Source: Saprospiraceae bacterium (GTDB lineage Bacteria; Bacteroidota; Bacteroidia; Chitinophagales; Saprospiraceae). Taken from it: a stretch of DNA of 64,000 bases. Below are positions 9,418 to 19,500 of the stretch, one piece after another. The stretch spans positions 1-64,000 of the forward strand of contig JABAQQ010000015.1 of the NCBI GenBank assembly GCA_019187225.1, in the 5' to 3' direction. The notes beneath the pieces are model-generated. The model was given only the letters and a program-made list of their open reading frames with translations. It did not search any database and was not told where the DNA came from. Numbering within the stretch: the first letter of the stretch is position 1; every line of letters starts with the position of its first letter. The translations under genes and the position numbers were made by a program.

Positions 9418-9894
9418 ATGAAAAAATTACTTTTTTTCTCACTGGCCTTCGTTCTGATAATTGCCTCATGCCAAAAGGAAACTGCTTTTAATCATTATCA
9501 GGGAGTATCGAAAAACAGTGATGCTGTCAGCGAAAGAGGCTTTGACGAAGATATTCCATGTGCCGAAGGGGCGATTTGCCGACTCAAATTTACGCTCGTA
9601 TCCCAAAGCTTACCCGGCAATATTAAAATCTATGCGTCGGAATGCGGGCATCCTTGTCCGGTAAGTTCAGAGCCGTTGGGCGTTTTAACTTCCACCAATC
9701 GCGAAGTCGCACTGACCTTCTCATGCGTTAAGTGCTTTACGTTGGTTGGTGATTTTGCTAATTGGATTCCCAGGACTATTCGTGTTACCCATCCAGACGG
9801 TACAACTGAATTGGTCAGTGTTGCAGACTCACAAGGATTTTGCAATACAAGTTCGCCGCAGATACAAAGCGAATGTCTGGAATCACCTAATTAG
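9418..9894 (+). CDS. Small hypothetical lipoprotein
   Basis: This encodes 158 residues. The N-terminus has a Lys-Lys start, a hydrophobic stretch and a lipobox IIASC with Cys at about 19, so it should be lipidated. The mature part contains several Cys residues (around 49, 53, 76, 80, 101 and 104, some as C-x-x-x-C or C-x-x-C), suggesting disulfides in a small beta-rich extracytoplasmic domain. No family was recognised. It precedes the large Cys-rich T9SS protein in the same direction, separated by a strong hairpin. Confidence 0.7.
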   Translation: MKKLLFFSLAFVLIIASCQKETAFNHYQGVSKNSDAVSERGFDEDIPCAEGAICRLKFTLVSQSLPGNIKIYASECGHPCPVSSEPLGVLTSTNREVALTFSCVKCFTLVGDFANWIPRTIRVTHPDGTTELVSVADSQGFCNTSSPQIQSECLESPN

Positions 9895-9904
9895 AAAAAC
9901 ACTA

Positions 9905-9943
9905 AACCAATTAGGTCGGGGCAGCGCCCCGACCTAATTGGTT
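9905..9943. terminator. 18-bp perfect inverted repeat, hairpin terminator-like
   Basis: Bases 9905-9922 and 9926-9943 are perfect reverse complements around a 3-base loop (AGC), with the core GTCGGGGC/GCCCCGAC. It starts 11 bases after the lipoprotein stop codon. No T-run follows, so it is either a factor-assisted terminator, an mRNA stabiliser or a palindromic repeat element. Confidence 0.7.
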
Positions 9944-10023
9944 ACATAAATACAATCCTTGAATTTCAATCTTTCCTATCCCAAGAGATTTATTATTGTT
10001 CACTCAAAAATTTGATTTCATAG

Positions 10024-13000
10024 ATGAAAGCATTTTTCACTATTTTTTTGCTGTTCGTGGCTGCACATCTGTTCAGCCAGAGCGACCCCGAATGTGCCGC
10101 GAATGCGGACGGAGACCAAATCATTTGTTATGACGAACCTATAGTTCTGAGTGCGCCATTTTCGCAGCATTTCGATGAAATTAAATGGAGTATTGTGTAC
10201 GGACCTCCAGGTTCAGGGCTACTGGATCCGAACAATTATACCACCAATGTTACGGGTGGGCCCAATTGGGACCCGGACGTATATACTTTTCGATTTTCCG
10301 TTGTTTGCAAAGACCTTGACGGGAATGGAATCAAGGATGTAGCGTATGATGACGTTGTGGTAACGGTAATGCCTGACGTTACCCAGCCGGTCATTACGGA
10401 GCCTGATGCTAATCAGGACGGGCATTTTACGGTTTGCACCGAAGGTGACATTACGGTGAATGCGCCTGCGCCGGGTGAGATGTCCAGTGTTTCGGTTATT
10501 CCTGAAGATGGCTTGGTGACAACTACTATAAGTGGAAACACGGTTCATCTAAAGCGTCTGGATACCAACAACTCATTTCAGGGTAATTGCGACTATGTGG
10601 TGACGTATGTCATTTCAAATGGTGGTTGTACCAAAAAGGCTGAGGTAAATGTGACTTTTATAAGACCACAATATCGGAACACTGATGGCATCATCGAAGG
10701 TGTTATTGATATATGTCCATCTTGCAACGATACGCTGCAATTATTGGGCGACCGACCCGGTTGTGGAGGGCAAGGGATTTGGACAGTCGCAAGCAGGCCA
10801 CCGGGGGCAACAGCCAATATTTTTTGGCCGGATAAAAAAAATGGCGACGCAAGTGCTGCTTTATCTCATCCGGGAATTTACACGTTTCAATATACAGTGG
10901 ACAATATCGCTCCCTGCCCCTCCTCTACATTTGAGATAAGTTGTCAGGTACTCGATACCATTCAATTTTTATTGGGTGAAGATATTTATCAACTCTTTTG
11001 CGACAACGTTTTGCCGGCAGGTGTTTACAACTACGCTTTTAATGAATTGGATAATGCCATATATAACTGGCAAATATTGACAGGAGCAACGAATTCAGAA
11101 ATTGGAATATCACCTGGCAACACCCATTCAGCAACTATTACTGTCTTCAATGATTTGGACTTGAGCGACGGATTAGTCATGATCGAAATATCGGCCGTAA
11201 GATTTTTTATTGATCCGGATTGCGACGGTCCTCTGCCGTATCATGAAGTTGAATTGCCTTATAACGACCCGGTTTCAAATGAAGCCTATATACAGCAACT
11301 TCTGACAACCCCTGGTATTTGTTACCAAAAATGCGAAGATTATGCTTATATTTACTTTTATGGTGGGCCCCAGGTGGAACTTGAAGCTGAAGATGTTTTC
11401 TTCCTTTGCAGTGATGGGATAGAAAACGTCAGGCTGACTGACTACTTCACTGTATCGGGAGGCTTGGTAAAAGCAACCGTCTTAAGTCAACCCCCCGGGT
11501 CCAATTTACCAAATCAGGTTTCCACTTCTCAACTGCTTCAATTGTCTGTAGATGGTTGCGGAGAGTTTGTATTCCGAATAGAAGCATCGGAATACAATTT
11601 CGAGGTATTTCCTTATGAGTTATTGTGTCAGGATGCAGATACCCTGACCATCACCATAGAGGAATCGAAACCTGTAACCGCAGGCACCGATCAGTCAAAA
11701 TGTTGCAACGAACCGATCCGGCTCAATGGCAACAATCCATATTCCTGTGGTTCACAGGGCACCTGGACGCTGGTGAGTTGCAGCAATGGATGTACTGTCA
11801 CCATTGACAACCCGCATGACCCCAATACGCAAATATTTGTTAATGAAGATTGCAGTAACATGCCCGTCACGCTTCAATTCCAATGGTCTTTCTCCAGCGA
11901 AGAATCGTTTTGTAAGTTGGCAGACACTACGGTAGTTTATATAGATAGTTGTATCATCCCTTGCGAGAATCTCGATGTCAATGTCATTACCGAGTGTGTT
12001 GAAGGCCGGATAATCCTGACGGCAGTGGACGACAATGGTCAGAAATTAAGCCCATACACGTACTCTATTATCTGGACGGGTAATTTTCCCACGCAGTCGG
12101 GCAATCCGGTTGCCGTACAGGACCCGGGCTCTGCCATCAATTATACAGTGCAGGTAACATTGGTAGCGCCCGGAAGTGACACTTGCAATCTGTTCGAATC
12201 CGGGACGGCTCAATGCAGCTTTGACACTTTGTATTGCGGCATCCGGATCACAGAGCGTTGCGACGATTGCGGCAATGTTATCCTGACCGCCGTAGATGAA
12301 AACGGCAACCCCGTACCCCCCACGCCTTTTTTGCATACATTCCGATGGGTAGTATATGGAGGGCCTGGCGATGACTCGGGGGTAAGTGATGGTTATGAAA
12401 ATGTCAATCCCATCACCGTACACGCAGGCGCTTGTTATTCGCTGTTGTATGAGCATTTTGAATATCCTCCGGGTGCCGAACCAATTCCAGGCACCTGGAC
12501 GGGTATCTGTCGCTACCAATCGCCCATTTTCTGTGTGAGTGATAGTTGTCCGGGCCCATGCGGTGAATTTCCCGATTTCTTCATCGCCGGTTGTGGCGAT
12601 GTGCTGGATCTCAGTTTGAACCTGACTTTCCCGCCGGGATGTTACAATGTGTGTAGCGGCCCCTATGCATCGGCTACGCTGGGTGTTTTCTTTAAAGGAA
12701 CCAACAATCCTGTAACCGGCTACGATATCCTTTGGGAAGACGGCAGCACCGGAACATACGCCAATGGTATCCTGAGTTCCATTAATACCGTTCGGATATC
12801 CAGTATGGTAAATCGCTGTTGTTATTGGGAGGATGGGTATAGCCCCATCTGCTGTGACCGTGTACCGCATTCGGTAACCTGCGAACAACCCATCACCAAA
12901 TACTGCAAGGATGACGGTACTGTAACGTATGTGCCCGGTCCGCCTCAGATATCCTGGTACGGTGTACCCGGCGCTATCGGTTACGAACTGAAAATAACCT

Positions 13001-13620
13001 TCGGCGACCCGCATGGTTGCTGTGAAGGTTCCGGTGAAACAATATACATTTCCGTGAGCAGCTCTCCCTGGACGATTCCTGATGATTGGGATTGCTTCAC
13101 CATCAGCGTCAGGGCAATTTTTCCGCCCAATGTCTGCGAACAGAGCAATTGGTCTGACCCTTACACTTATTGCGAAAATGTAATTGCATGCACACCGGTG
13201 ATCACCGTTTGCGGTTGCTGCCACGAGCGTTCTGCAGAAGGCGCCAACCTGCCCGTTCGGGTGATTCCGGAAGAAGAAATGCTGGCGTTGTTAAAAGCAA
13301 ATCCCGGCCCGGCATATGCGACACTCCGGGAAGCATTGACGGCGATCGGTTTTACCAGTTCGTACGAACCAAACTTCAGCATCTATCCCAATCCGGTCAG
13401 CAATGTCATCACTATCCGGCCGATCAATGCTGTGTCGGGTAATTTCCAGGTGCAATTGCACGATATGCTGCACCGGCAATGGCGCCAACGCGAATTTGAC
13501 GGTGGCACGGAAGGAACGCTGGACGTCGGCGATTTGCCCAACGGCATTTACCTTCTTTCTATCCGCAATACCGATGGCGAGTTATTACAAACGGAGAAGG
13601 TTATTGTTATGCGACAATAA
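10024..13620 (+). CDS. Giant Cys-rich T9SS-secreted surface protein
   Basis: This encodes 1198 residues with a signal peptide (about 1-19, ending HLFSQ). The body is a chain of beta-rich, PKD/gliding-motility-like segments of about 90-130 residues. They carry recurrent phrases such as QGIWTVASRPPG and QGTWTLVSC, and an unusually high Cys content with C-x-x-C pairs, implying many disulfides. A fibronectin-like segment with ISWYGVPGAIGYELKI lies near 980-1050. The last 80 residues (IYPNPVSN through GDLPNGIYLLSI) are a T9SS type A sorting domain. It is probably an adhesin-like surface protein; no enzymatic motif was seen. A strong terminator follows. Confidence 0.88.
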   Translation: MKAFFTIFLLFVAAHLFSQSDPECAANADGDQIICYDEPIVLSAPFSQHFDEIKWSIVYGPPGSGLLDPNNYTTNVTGGPNWDPDVYTFRFSVVCKDLDGNGIKDVAYDDVVVTVMPDVTQPVITEPDANQDGHFTVCTEGDITVNAPAPGEMSSVSVIPEDGLVTTTISGNTVHLKRLDTNNSFQGNCDYVVTYVISNGGCTKKAEVNVTFIRPQYRNTDGIIEGVIDICPSCNDTLQLLGDRPGCGGQGIWTVASRPPGATANIFWPDKKNGDASAALSHPGIYTFQYTVDNIAPCPSSTFEISCQVLDTIQFLLGEDIYQLFCDNVLPAGVYNYAFNELDNAIYNWQILTGATNSEIGISPGNTHSATITVFNDLDLSDGLVMIEISAVRFFIDPDCDGPLPYHEVELPYNDPVSNEAYIQQLLTTPGICYQKCEDYAYIYFYGGPQVELEAEDVFFLCSDGIENVRLTDYFTVSGGLVKATVLSQPPGSNLPNQVSTSQLLQLSVDGCGEFVFRIEASEYNFEVFPYELLCQDADTLTITIEESKPVTAGTDQSKCCNEPIRLNGNNPYSCGSQGTWTLVSCSNGCTVTIDNPHDPNTQIFVNEDCSNMPVTLQFQWSFSSEESFCKLADTTVVYIDSCIIPCENLDVNVITECVEGRIILTAVDDNGQKLSPYTYSIIWTGNFPTQSGNPVAVQDPGSAINYTVQVTLVAPGSDTCNLFESGTAQCSFDTLYCGIRITERCDDCGNVILTAVDENGNPVPPTPFLHTFRWVVYGGPGDDSGVSDGYENVNPITVHAGACYSLLYEHFEYPPGAEPIPGTWTGICRYQSPIFCVSDSCPGPCGEFPDFFIAGCGDVLDLSLNLTFPPGCYNVCSGPYASATLGVFFKGTNNPVTGYDILWEDGSTGTYANGILSSINTVRISSMVNRCCYWEDGYSPICCDRVPHSVTCEQPITKYCKDDGTVTYVPGPPQISWYGVPGAIGYELKITFGDPHGCCEGSGETIYISVSSSPWTIPDDWDCFTISVRAIFPPNVCEQSNWSDPYTYCENVIACTPVITVCGCCHERSAEGANLPVRVIPEEEMLALLKANPGPAYATLREALTAIGFTSSYEPNFSIYPNPVSNVITIRPINAVSGNFQVQLHDMLHRQWRQREFDGGTEGTLDVGDLPNGIYLLSIRNTDGELLQTEKVIVMRQ

Positions 13621-13651
13621 TTTTCTTAACTAATTGAATGTCAGTTTACAA

Positions 13652-13659
13652 TAACTTTG
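13652..13659 (+). promoter_or_regulatory. Bacteroidota -7 box (TAACTTTG) just before a terminator
   Basis: TAACTTTG matches the TAnnTTTG consensus. The predicted start of transcription would fall within a few bases of the hairpin at 13666, so a transcript from it would be only about 40 bases unless it reads through. It may be coincidental. Confidence 0.3.
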
Positions 13660-13665
13660 CATTAT

Positions 13666-13707
13666 CTCTCCACAGGGTTTGCCAATCCTGTGGAGAGTCT
13701 TTTTTTC
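13666..13707 (+). terminator. Rho-independent terminator
   Basis: An 11-bp perfect stem (13666-13676 with 13687-13697, CTCTCCACAGG and its complement) encloses a 10-base loop and is followed by a T-rich run to 13706. It ends the 1198-residue T9SS gene. Confidence 0.85.
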
Positions 13708-13722
13708 GGCTTGTATTCATTG

Positions 13723-13730
13723 TATCTTTG
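13723..13730 (+). promoter_or_regulatory. Bacteroidota-type promoter -7 box (TATCTTTG)
   Basis: TATCTTTG fits the TAnnTTTG consensus. It lies after the terminator and 32 bases before the ATG at 13762. No good TTTG -33 box is present at the usual 19-21 base spacing, only a T-rich run. Confidence 0.5.
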
Positions 13731-13761
13731 TCGCACCTGGATATTTGATAATAGCAATGCC

Positions 13762-15204
13762 ATGAAAACAATATTCTACGCCTCTGTCTTGCCTCTCCTT
13801 TTATTACGGCCAACACCCCTCCCGTCGCAAATACCCCCCGATACCATCCTCCTCCAACTCCGGAGCGAAATTCCTTTTGCCGGGCAGGGGCTTCCCCAAA
13901 CAGTCGTGCAAGACAAAAACAACCAGCCCTATTGCTACATAGCGGCCAAAGAGGGCGGCTTGCGTATTTTCAACATTCAGGATATTACTGCTCCTGTTCT
14001 AGAGAAAACCATTGCGGTTGCGGAACTTGCCGGCGAAGAAGTCATGAACGTTTGGCAGGAAGGAACACATCTTTACCTCGCATTGGGTAATTTTTTTAAT
14101 GCTAACGATCTGCACAAGCCAGGACTCGCCATCGTAAATGTTTCCGATCCGGCCAATGCTTTCGTGACCGACACCTGGCTTTGGAATATTGCAGACAGGG
14201 GTTGTGCATTCGTCACCGTATCGGGCGCTTACGCCTATCTCGGCGCTATGTCGCAGGGATTGATCATCCTCGATGTGGCTGATAAAGATGACATCAAATT
14301 CGCATCGCAATTCGTACCCGATATCCATTTTCCGGTACAAAATCCCAACGACATTCAAATGCCGAATGCCCGGGGCATGGCAGTGCGCGACAATACGGTT
14401 TTTCTATGTTATGATGCCGGTGGATTGCGTGTGATAGACGTTTCTGACAAATCGAGCCCTGCAGAAACCGGACGCTATATCAATCAGGAAGCACTTGGAA
14501 AACAACAGGCTTATAACAACATCATTCTGAAGGACGACACCGCATTTGTCGCAGTTGACTTTTGCGGTATGGAAATCTTGGATATCTCCGATGCGGACGA
14601 CATTAGTGAAATATCGTGGTGGAACCCCTGGGATTGCCAGTCGCTTTCCAATACCTGGTTCAACAGTCCCGGTCACTGCAATCAAATACAATTCGATGAC
14701 GCGAAACGGCTCGTGTTTTTATCTGCGGGAAGGAGCGAACTGAGCATAGTGGATGTATCCGATGTTATTCATCCTCAACAAGTTGGGGCATATGGTTCGC
14801 CCACCGACAACTATTTTACGTGGGGCGTTGGGTTGCACGGCGAACGGATTTACCTTACCTATATCAGTTCGCTGTGGCCTTTTTTCAGCATTTGGGCAGG
14901 CGTAAAAATTCTGGAATGGAATGGAGTCAGCGAAGCGGAGGAACCCTTTAAAATCACATCCAACTGCCTGTATCCCAATCCATTTCAGTCAAATTTCAAC
15001 CTCGATTTTGAATTGGAAAAATCATCCGAAGTCCATGTGGAAATTGCTGACCCGCAGGGTAGGGTAGTGACTGTTTGGAAAGCAGGTTTTTATGCTCCGG
15101 GAAAACATACGCTGCACTGGGAAGGAAACCTTGCCGCAGGTTTGTATGTCGTGCGACTCAATACTTCACAGGGGCGGGCGATTGGAAAAATTCTGCAAAA
15201 TTGA
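13762..15204 (+). CDS. LVIVD-repeat T9SS-secreted protein
   Basis: I place the start at the ATG at 13762, right after the promoter and terminator, giving 480 residues. The upstream extension to 13657 crosses the terminator and is discarded. A signal peptide ends near LPSQ. Residues 50-400 hold about seven repeats of the LVIVD type (LRIFNIQD, LAIVNVSD, LIILDVAD, LRVIDVSD, MEILDISD, LSIVDVSD), which fold as beta-propeller blades. The C-terminus (LYPNPFQSN to AAGLYVVRLNT) is a T9SS sorting domain. LVIVD propellers are found on surface and choice-of-anchor proteins; the function is unknown. Confidence 0.88.
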   Translation: MKTIFYASVLPLLLLRPTPLPSQIPPDTILLQLRSEIPFAGQGLPQTVVQDKNNQPYCYIAAKEGGLRIFNIQDITAPVLEKTIAVAELAGEEVMNVWQEGTHLYLALGNFFNANDLHKPGLAIVNVSDPANAFVTDTWLWNIADRGCAFVTVSGAYAYLGAMSQGLIILDVADKDDIKFASQFVPDIHFPVQNPNDIQMPNARGMAVRDNTVFLCYDAGGLRVIDVSDKSSPAETGRYINQEALGKQQAYNNIILKDDTAFVAVDFCGMEILDISDADDISEISWWNPWDCQSLSNTWFNSPGHCNQIQFDDAKRLVFLSAGRSELSIVDVSDVIHPQQVGAYGSPTDNYFTWGVGLHGERIYLTYISSLWPFFSIWAGVKILEWNGVSEAEEPFKITSNCLYPNPFQSNFNLDFELEKSSEVHVEIADPQGRVVTVWKAGFYAPGKHTLHWEGNLAAGLYVVRLNTSQGRAIGKILQN

Positions 15205-15209
15205 ATACA

Positions 15210-16439
15210 TCAAAACCGCACTTCGATCGGCGTCTCATATGCCGTCTTTAACCACCCGCCCACCCGCTGCCGGAACGACCACCTGAAAAGCGGGTGCGGC
15301 GCTATTAAATTCAGTCCGAAATCGTAAACCCGCGGCGACAGCGACATCATCAGATTGTACAACCGTATCTCGGACTGCAGGCGGCGGTATAGCTCCCGGT
15401 CGTAGTTTTTGAATTGCTCCGCGTCGAAGCGCTTGTCGAGCAGCGCCTTCTGTGCAAAATGCGCCGCAATGTACCCCGAGATCATACCGGTGCCAATTCC
15501 TTCGCCGCTGGTAGGACATACCAGCGATGCCGCGTCGCCCGCCAACAGATAGCCGTCGCCGAACGCTCGCCGTCGCCGCGACGCCAGCGGAATGCCCCAG
15601 CCAACAGGCTCTTCCAGGGATTCGGCACGCTGGAATCGCGGCGCCATCACGGGGTCTTCCCGGATCAGCCGTTCGAAAATGTCGCGCAATTTGTGCCTTC
15701 CTTTAGCCGCCACTTCGCTCACCATGCCATAGCCGACATTCGCCTCGCCATTTGCCAACGGAAAAATATAAAAATAGGACATCGGCAATCCCGGAGGGAA
15801 ATACACTTCGATCAGGTTTTTCGGATGGATGTCCGCCACGCCGCGCCAATACTGCCGGAGCGTGCCGGCGTAATGCCGTCGGTCTATTTTTCGCTCGCCC
15901 AAATGACGCAGCAACACCGAATGATCGCCGTCGGCGCCGATGATGAGTGAAGCGCGGATTTCAAGGTCGGAAGGTGTTGTGGCCAACACCCTCCATTCAT
16001 TTCCATCCTTCTGGATATGCTCCACTTTTACCCCCTGACGAAAATCAGCATATCGTTTGTCAAACTTTTTTGCCAAAAATGCGTCAAAACAAAAACGTTT
16101 GGCCGTCCAGAAAAGAGGGTGGGGCAGGGCAGTGCCCGGGGGCGGATTGTAAATGAAATCCGCGATCCTGCCGTTTTGGGTGAAGAAGCGGGTGCCCCAG
16201 CAAGGCGTAAACATCTGATTGGCAGGGAGTTCGTGTTCTGTAATGGCGGGATCGAGGTGCCGGAGCACCCGAACCACTTTCAGGTCGAGGCCGTCGCCGC
16301 AGACCTTGTCGCGGGGAAAAATGGCAGCATCTGCGATAAGATGAGGGATACCCAACTTGGCGAGGAACAGGGAAGCGGTCGCTCCGGCAGGCCCTGCACC
16401 GATGATGAGAATGTCCGTTTTTACGATTTCGGAAGGCAT
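15210..16439 (-). CDS. Geranylgeranyl-reductase-family FAD-dependent oxidoreductase
   Basis: This encodes 409 residues. The N-terminal FAD-binding Rossmann motif is IIGAGPAGATAS (about 12-23). It is followed by DKVCGDGL (about 45), the family's second signature, then IGADGDHSVLL (about 160) and GYLLAGDAASLVCPTSGEGI (about 285-304), which contacts the flavin. These are diagnostic of the geranylgeranyl reductase / digeranylglycerophospholipid reductase group. Members reduce isoprenoid double bonds or act as halogenase-like monooxygenases. The substrate here is undetermined; menaquinone or carotenoid side-chain reduction is possible. It converges on the LVIVD gene with a 5-base gap. Confidence 0.9.
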   Translation of the reverse strand: MPSEIVKTDILIIGAGPAGATASLFLAKLGIPHLIADAAIFPRDKVCGDGLDLKVVRVLRHLDPAITEHELPANQMFTPCWGTRFFTQNGRIADFIYNPPPGTALPHPLFWTAKRFCFDAFLAKKFDKRYADFRQGVKVEHIQKDGNEWRVLATTPSDLEIRASLIIGADGDHSVLLRHLGERKIDRRHYAGTLRQYWRGVADIHPKNLIEVYFPPGLPMSYFYIFPLANGEANVGYGMVSEVAAKGRHKLRDIFERLIREDPVMAPRFQRAESLEEPVGWGIPLASRRRRAFGDGYLLAGDAASLVCPTSGEGIGTGMISGYIAAHFAQKALLDKRFDAEQFKNYDRELYRRLQSEIRLYNLMMSLSPRVYDFGLNLIAPHPLFRWSFRQRVGGWLKTAYETPIEVRF

Positions 16440-16550
16440 AAGAAGGGGCGAAAATAGCGGTGATGATAACGTTTACTGAAAATCAATTTTTTGTATCACA
16501 ATTCGGGCAGATTCGACGTTTCTTTGCCTGATTTTTTACCCGAACAGATC

Positions 16551-19500
16551 ATGGCCCAACAGCCTTCGACACAAGATCCATCTACTAAAAAACCGCTGCA
16601 GCGCGTGTGGGCGCTGACGCAGGCGATCTGGCGGCGTGTCGAAAACATTGTATTCGGGGTTGTGCTTTTCTTCCTCATTTTGTACCTCGTTTTGCAAATG
16701 CCGGTGGTGCAAAACTGGCTGATTGGAAAGATCACTGCCTATCTGTCCGATGAATTGCACACGACCGTGGAGGTGCGCAACGTCAACATCAGTTTTTTCG
16801 ACAACCTGGTACTTGAAGGATTTTATGTGCAGGACCTGAAAGGCGATACCCTGTTATATGCCGGCGAACTGACCGCCGGCTTGAATTCCAACATTTTCAC
16901 TTTGATGAATAACAAACTGGAATTCAATGAAATAAGCCTCTCCAAAGCCCGCTTCAACATACGCCGGAAAGAAGGAGAGTACGACAACAATCTCCAATTC
17001 ATCCTCGATTATTTCGCAACGGAACCAAAGCGGCCGCCCAAAAAGCCCGTTCCTTTCCGCATTCGCATTCAAAATCTGCGCCTTAACGACGTCGAGTTTT
17101 TACAAGACGACGAAGTGCGCGGGCAAAGAATGCATTACTACTTACCCTCCGCTGCCATCCGGGTTAACAACCTCGATATACCCTCCAAAATCGTGGACAT
17201 CCGTTCGGCGGATATTCACGGCTTTTCCCTCGCGATCGAAGAGCGCCCTTCCCGTCCTTTGCCCGAACGGGCAGTACCGGTCGCTCAGGCCATTTCATCG
17301 TCGGTAGATTCCATCAACGCCGCCCTTCCCAAAAAACCGATGCAATTTTTCATCGGTCGCTTTTCATTGACGGAGGGACGCTTCCGGCTCGATAAGTACG
17401 CGGAAGTGACCAACTACGTCCTGCGCCCCGATGTTATGGACTACGAACATCTGAACGTACAGGACATCAAGGTTCAGGCTGACAGCATTTCATTCGACGA
17501 TGAGCTGGTATTTCAGGGCATCTTAAAAAACCTTTCTGCCAAAGAAAAATCGGGGTTCTTACTGAGTCATGTAGAGGCGAAAAAAGTGGTGGTATGCGAT
17601 ACGCTGGTCGGTTTATACGGTGCGAAAGTGCAAACAGCCGGAACTTTCTTAGGCGATACCATTGCATTGCATTACGGCTCCTACCGGGATTTTAACAAAT
17701 TTACCGACCGGGTAAGGATGGAAGTCCGCTTAGACAAAGGTTCGAAACTGCGCGTCGGCGACATCAATTATTTTAGCGAGAACGTCGCCAACAACCCATT
17801 TTTTGAAAAAAACGCAGGAGAAGTAGCCGAAATTTCGGGTACGATCAGTGGGAAGGTGAACAACCTGAGAGGACGCGACCTCGACATCAAACTCGACGAG
17901 AATACCTACATGAAAGGTACGTTCGATGGCAACAATCTGACCGGAACCGATGTCGGCCCCCAAACGATTGGTTTTAAATTCGAAACATTGCGCTCCGATT
18001 TTACCACCATCACCCGCATCATCCCCGGTTTTTCAGCACCCGAATATTTTTACAGGCTTGGTCAAATCGGCTTCAGCGGACACTACGACAATATCTTTGG
18101 TTACGACCACATTCTGGAAGGTAAAGTAACGACCGATCTCGGTGGGGGAGAGGTGGACCTTAAACTCGACCTTTCAGATGGCCGGGACAACGCCATTTAT
18201 TCCGGTCATATGGACATGTCCAATTTCGACCTGGCCACCTGGACGGGAAATCCCGATTTCGGGCCGGCGACTTTTAACGTTCGTATCAAGGAGCCTTCAC
18301 GGGGACTTACCTTGAAAACACTGGATGCAAGCGTGGAGGGTAGGATAGATTCGTTTTCCTATCGCAATTACAACTACCAGAATATCAGCCTGAACGGCAA
18401 TTTTAAGGAATACATTTTCCATGGCGACCTCGGTGTCAACGACGACAACATCAAGTTTGAACTGAGCGGCGACATCAACCTGAAAGACACCGTGCCGGTG
18501 TTCGATTTCAGCGCCAAACTGACCCGCCTCGACCTCGGCGCGCTCAATCTGATGGAAGAGGATTGGATTTTGTCCGCCGATATCCGTCATATCCGGCTCA
18601 AAGCCCGCCGCCTGGAAGACCTGATGGGCGAAATCGAGTTGAACAATTTCCTGGTGCTGCAAGACCATGAACAAACGCACCGGATGGATGGCCTGAGTTT
18701 CGCGTCCGGCTACCGCGCCGATGGAACCCGTTTTTTTAAAATCCGCTCGGACATCATTGACGGCGAATTAACGGGGGCTTTCGACCTGACGACAGTAGCC
18801 AAAAATCTCGGGCAGATGTTTGCCCGCCAGCACCCCGCATTTGCAGCGCGTATGGGATTGCCCGCACCGGATTCGACGGTTCTCACCGACGATTTTACCA
18901 TGTGGTTGCAGATCAAAAATACAGAGGGTTTTACGCGCCTCTTTGCTACCGACCTCGATACGTTGCGCGATATTTATGCCAATGCAAGAGTGGACACCCG
19001 CCGGGGATATTCACAACTGCTCCTGATCGCGCCTTACGTGAAATATGGCGGCATCGAAGTCCAGGACGTGAACCTTGCCTGGAACGGCGAACCGGATACT
19101 TCTTTTTACAAAATAAGAATACCAACCGCCACATTATCGGGGAAATACGCCTTGCCGCCTTTGCGCCTGGATGGATACTTAACAGATGAAGACCTGAAAT
19201 TCAACCTGGAAGCCAAGGATACGGCGTCTATCGTTGAAAGCATTAATCTCGATGGGGTGCTGAGTACGGTGGATTCCCTGTGGCAGATCAAATTCAACGC
19301 TTCGGAAATTGCCCTGTTTAACACCGAATGGTACATGGATGAGGATAATTATATCCGCTTTGGCAAAAATATTTTTGAACCGCGCAACTTCGACCTGATG
19401 AGTGGCAATCTGCGCCTGAACGTGGATAAACACAACGAAGGCCGCGGATTGCGTCTCAGCATGGCGAATTTCGATCTGGATTTTCTCAATAACTTCGTGG

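Noticed and set aside
12046-13224. 392-residue antisense frame over the Cys-rich T9SS gene
   Set aside because: It arises from codon bias in the opposite strand; no motif, and the sense protein continues through it with a sorting domain.
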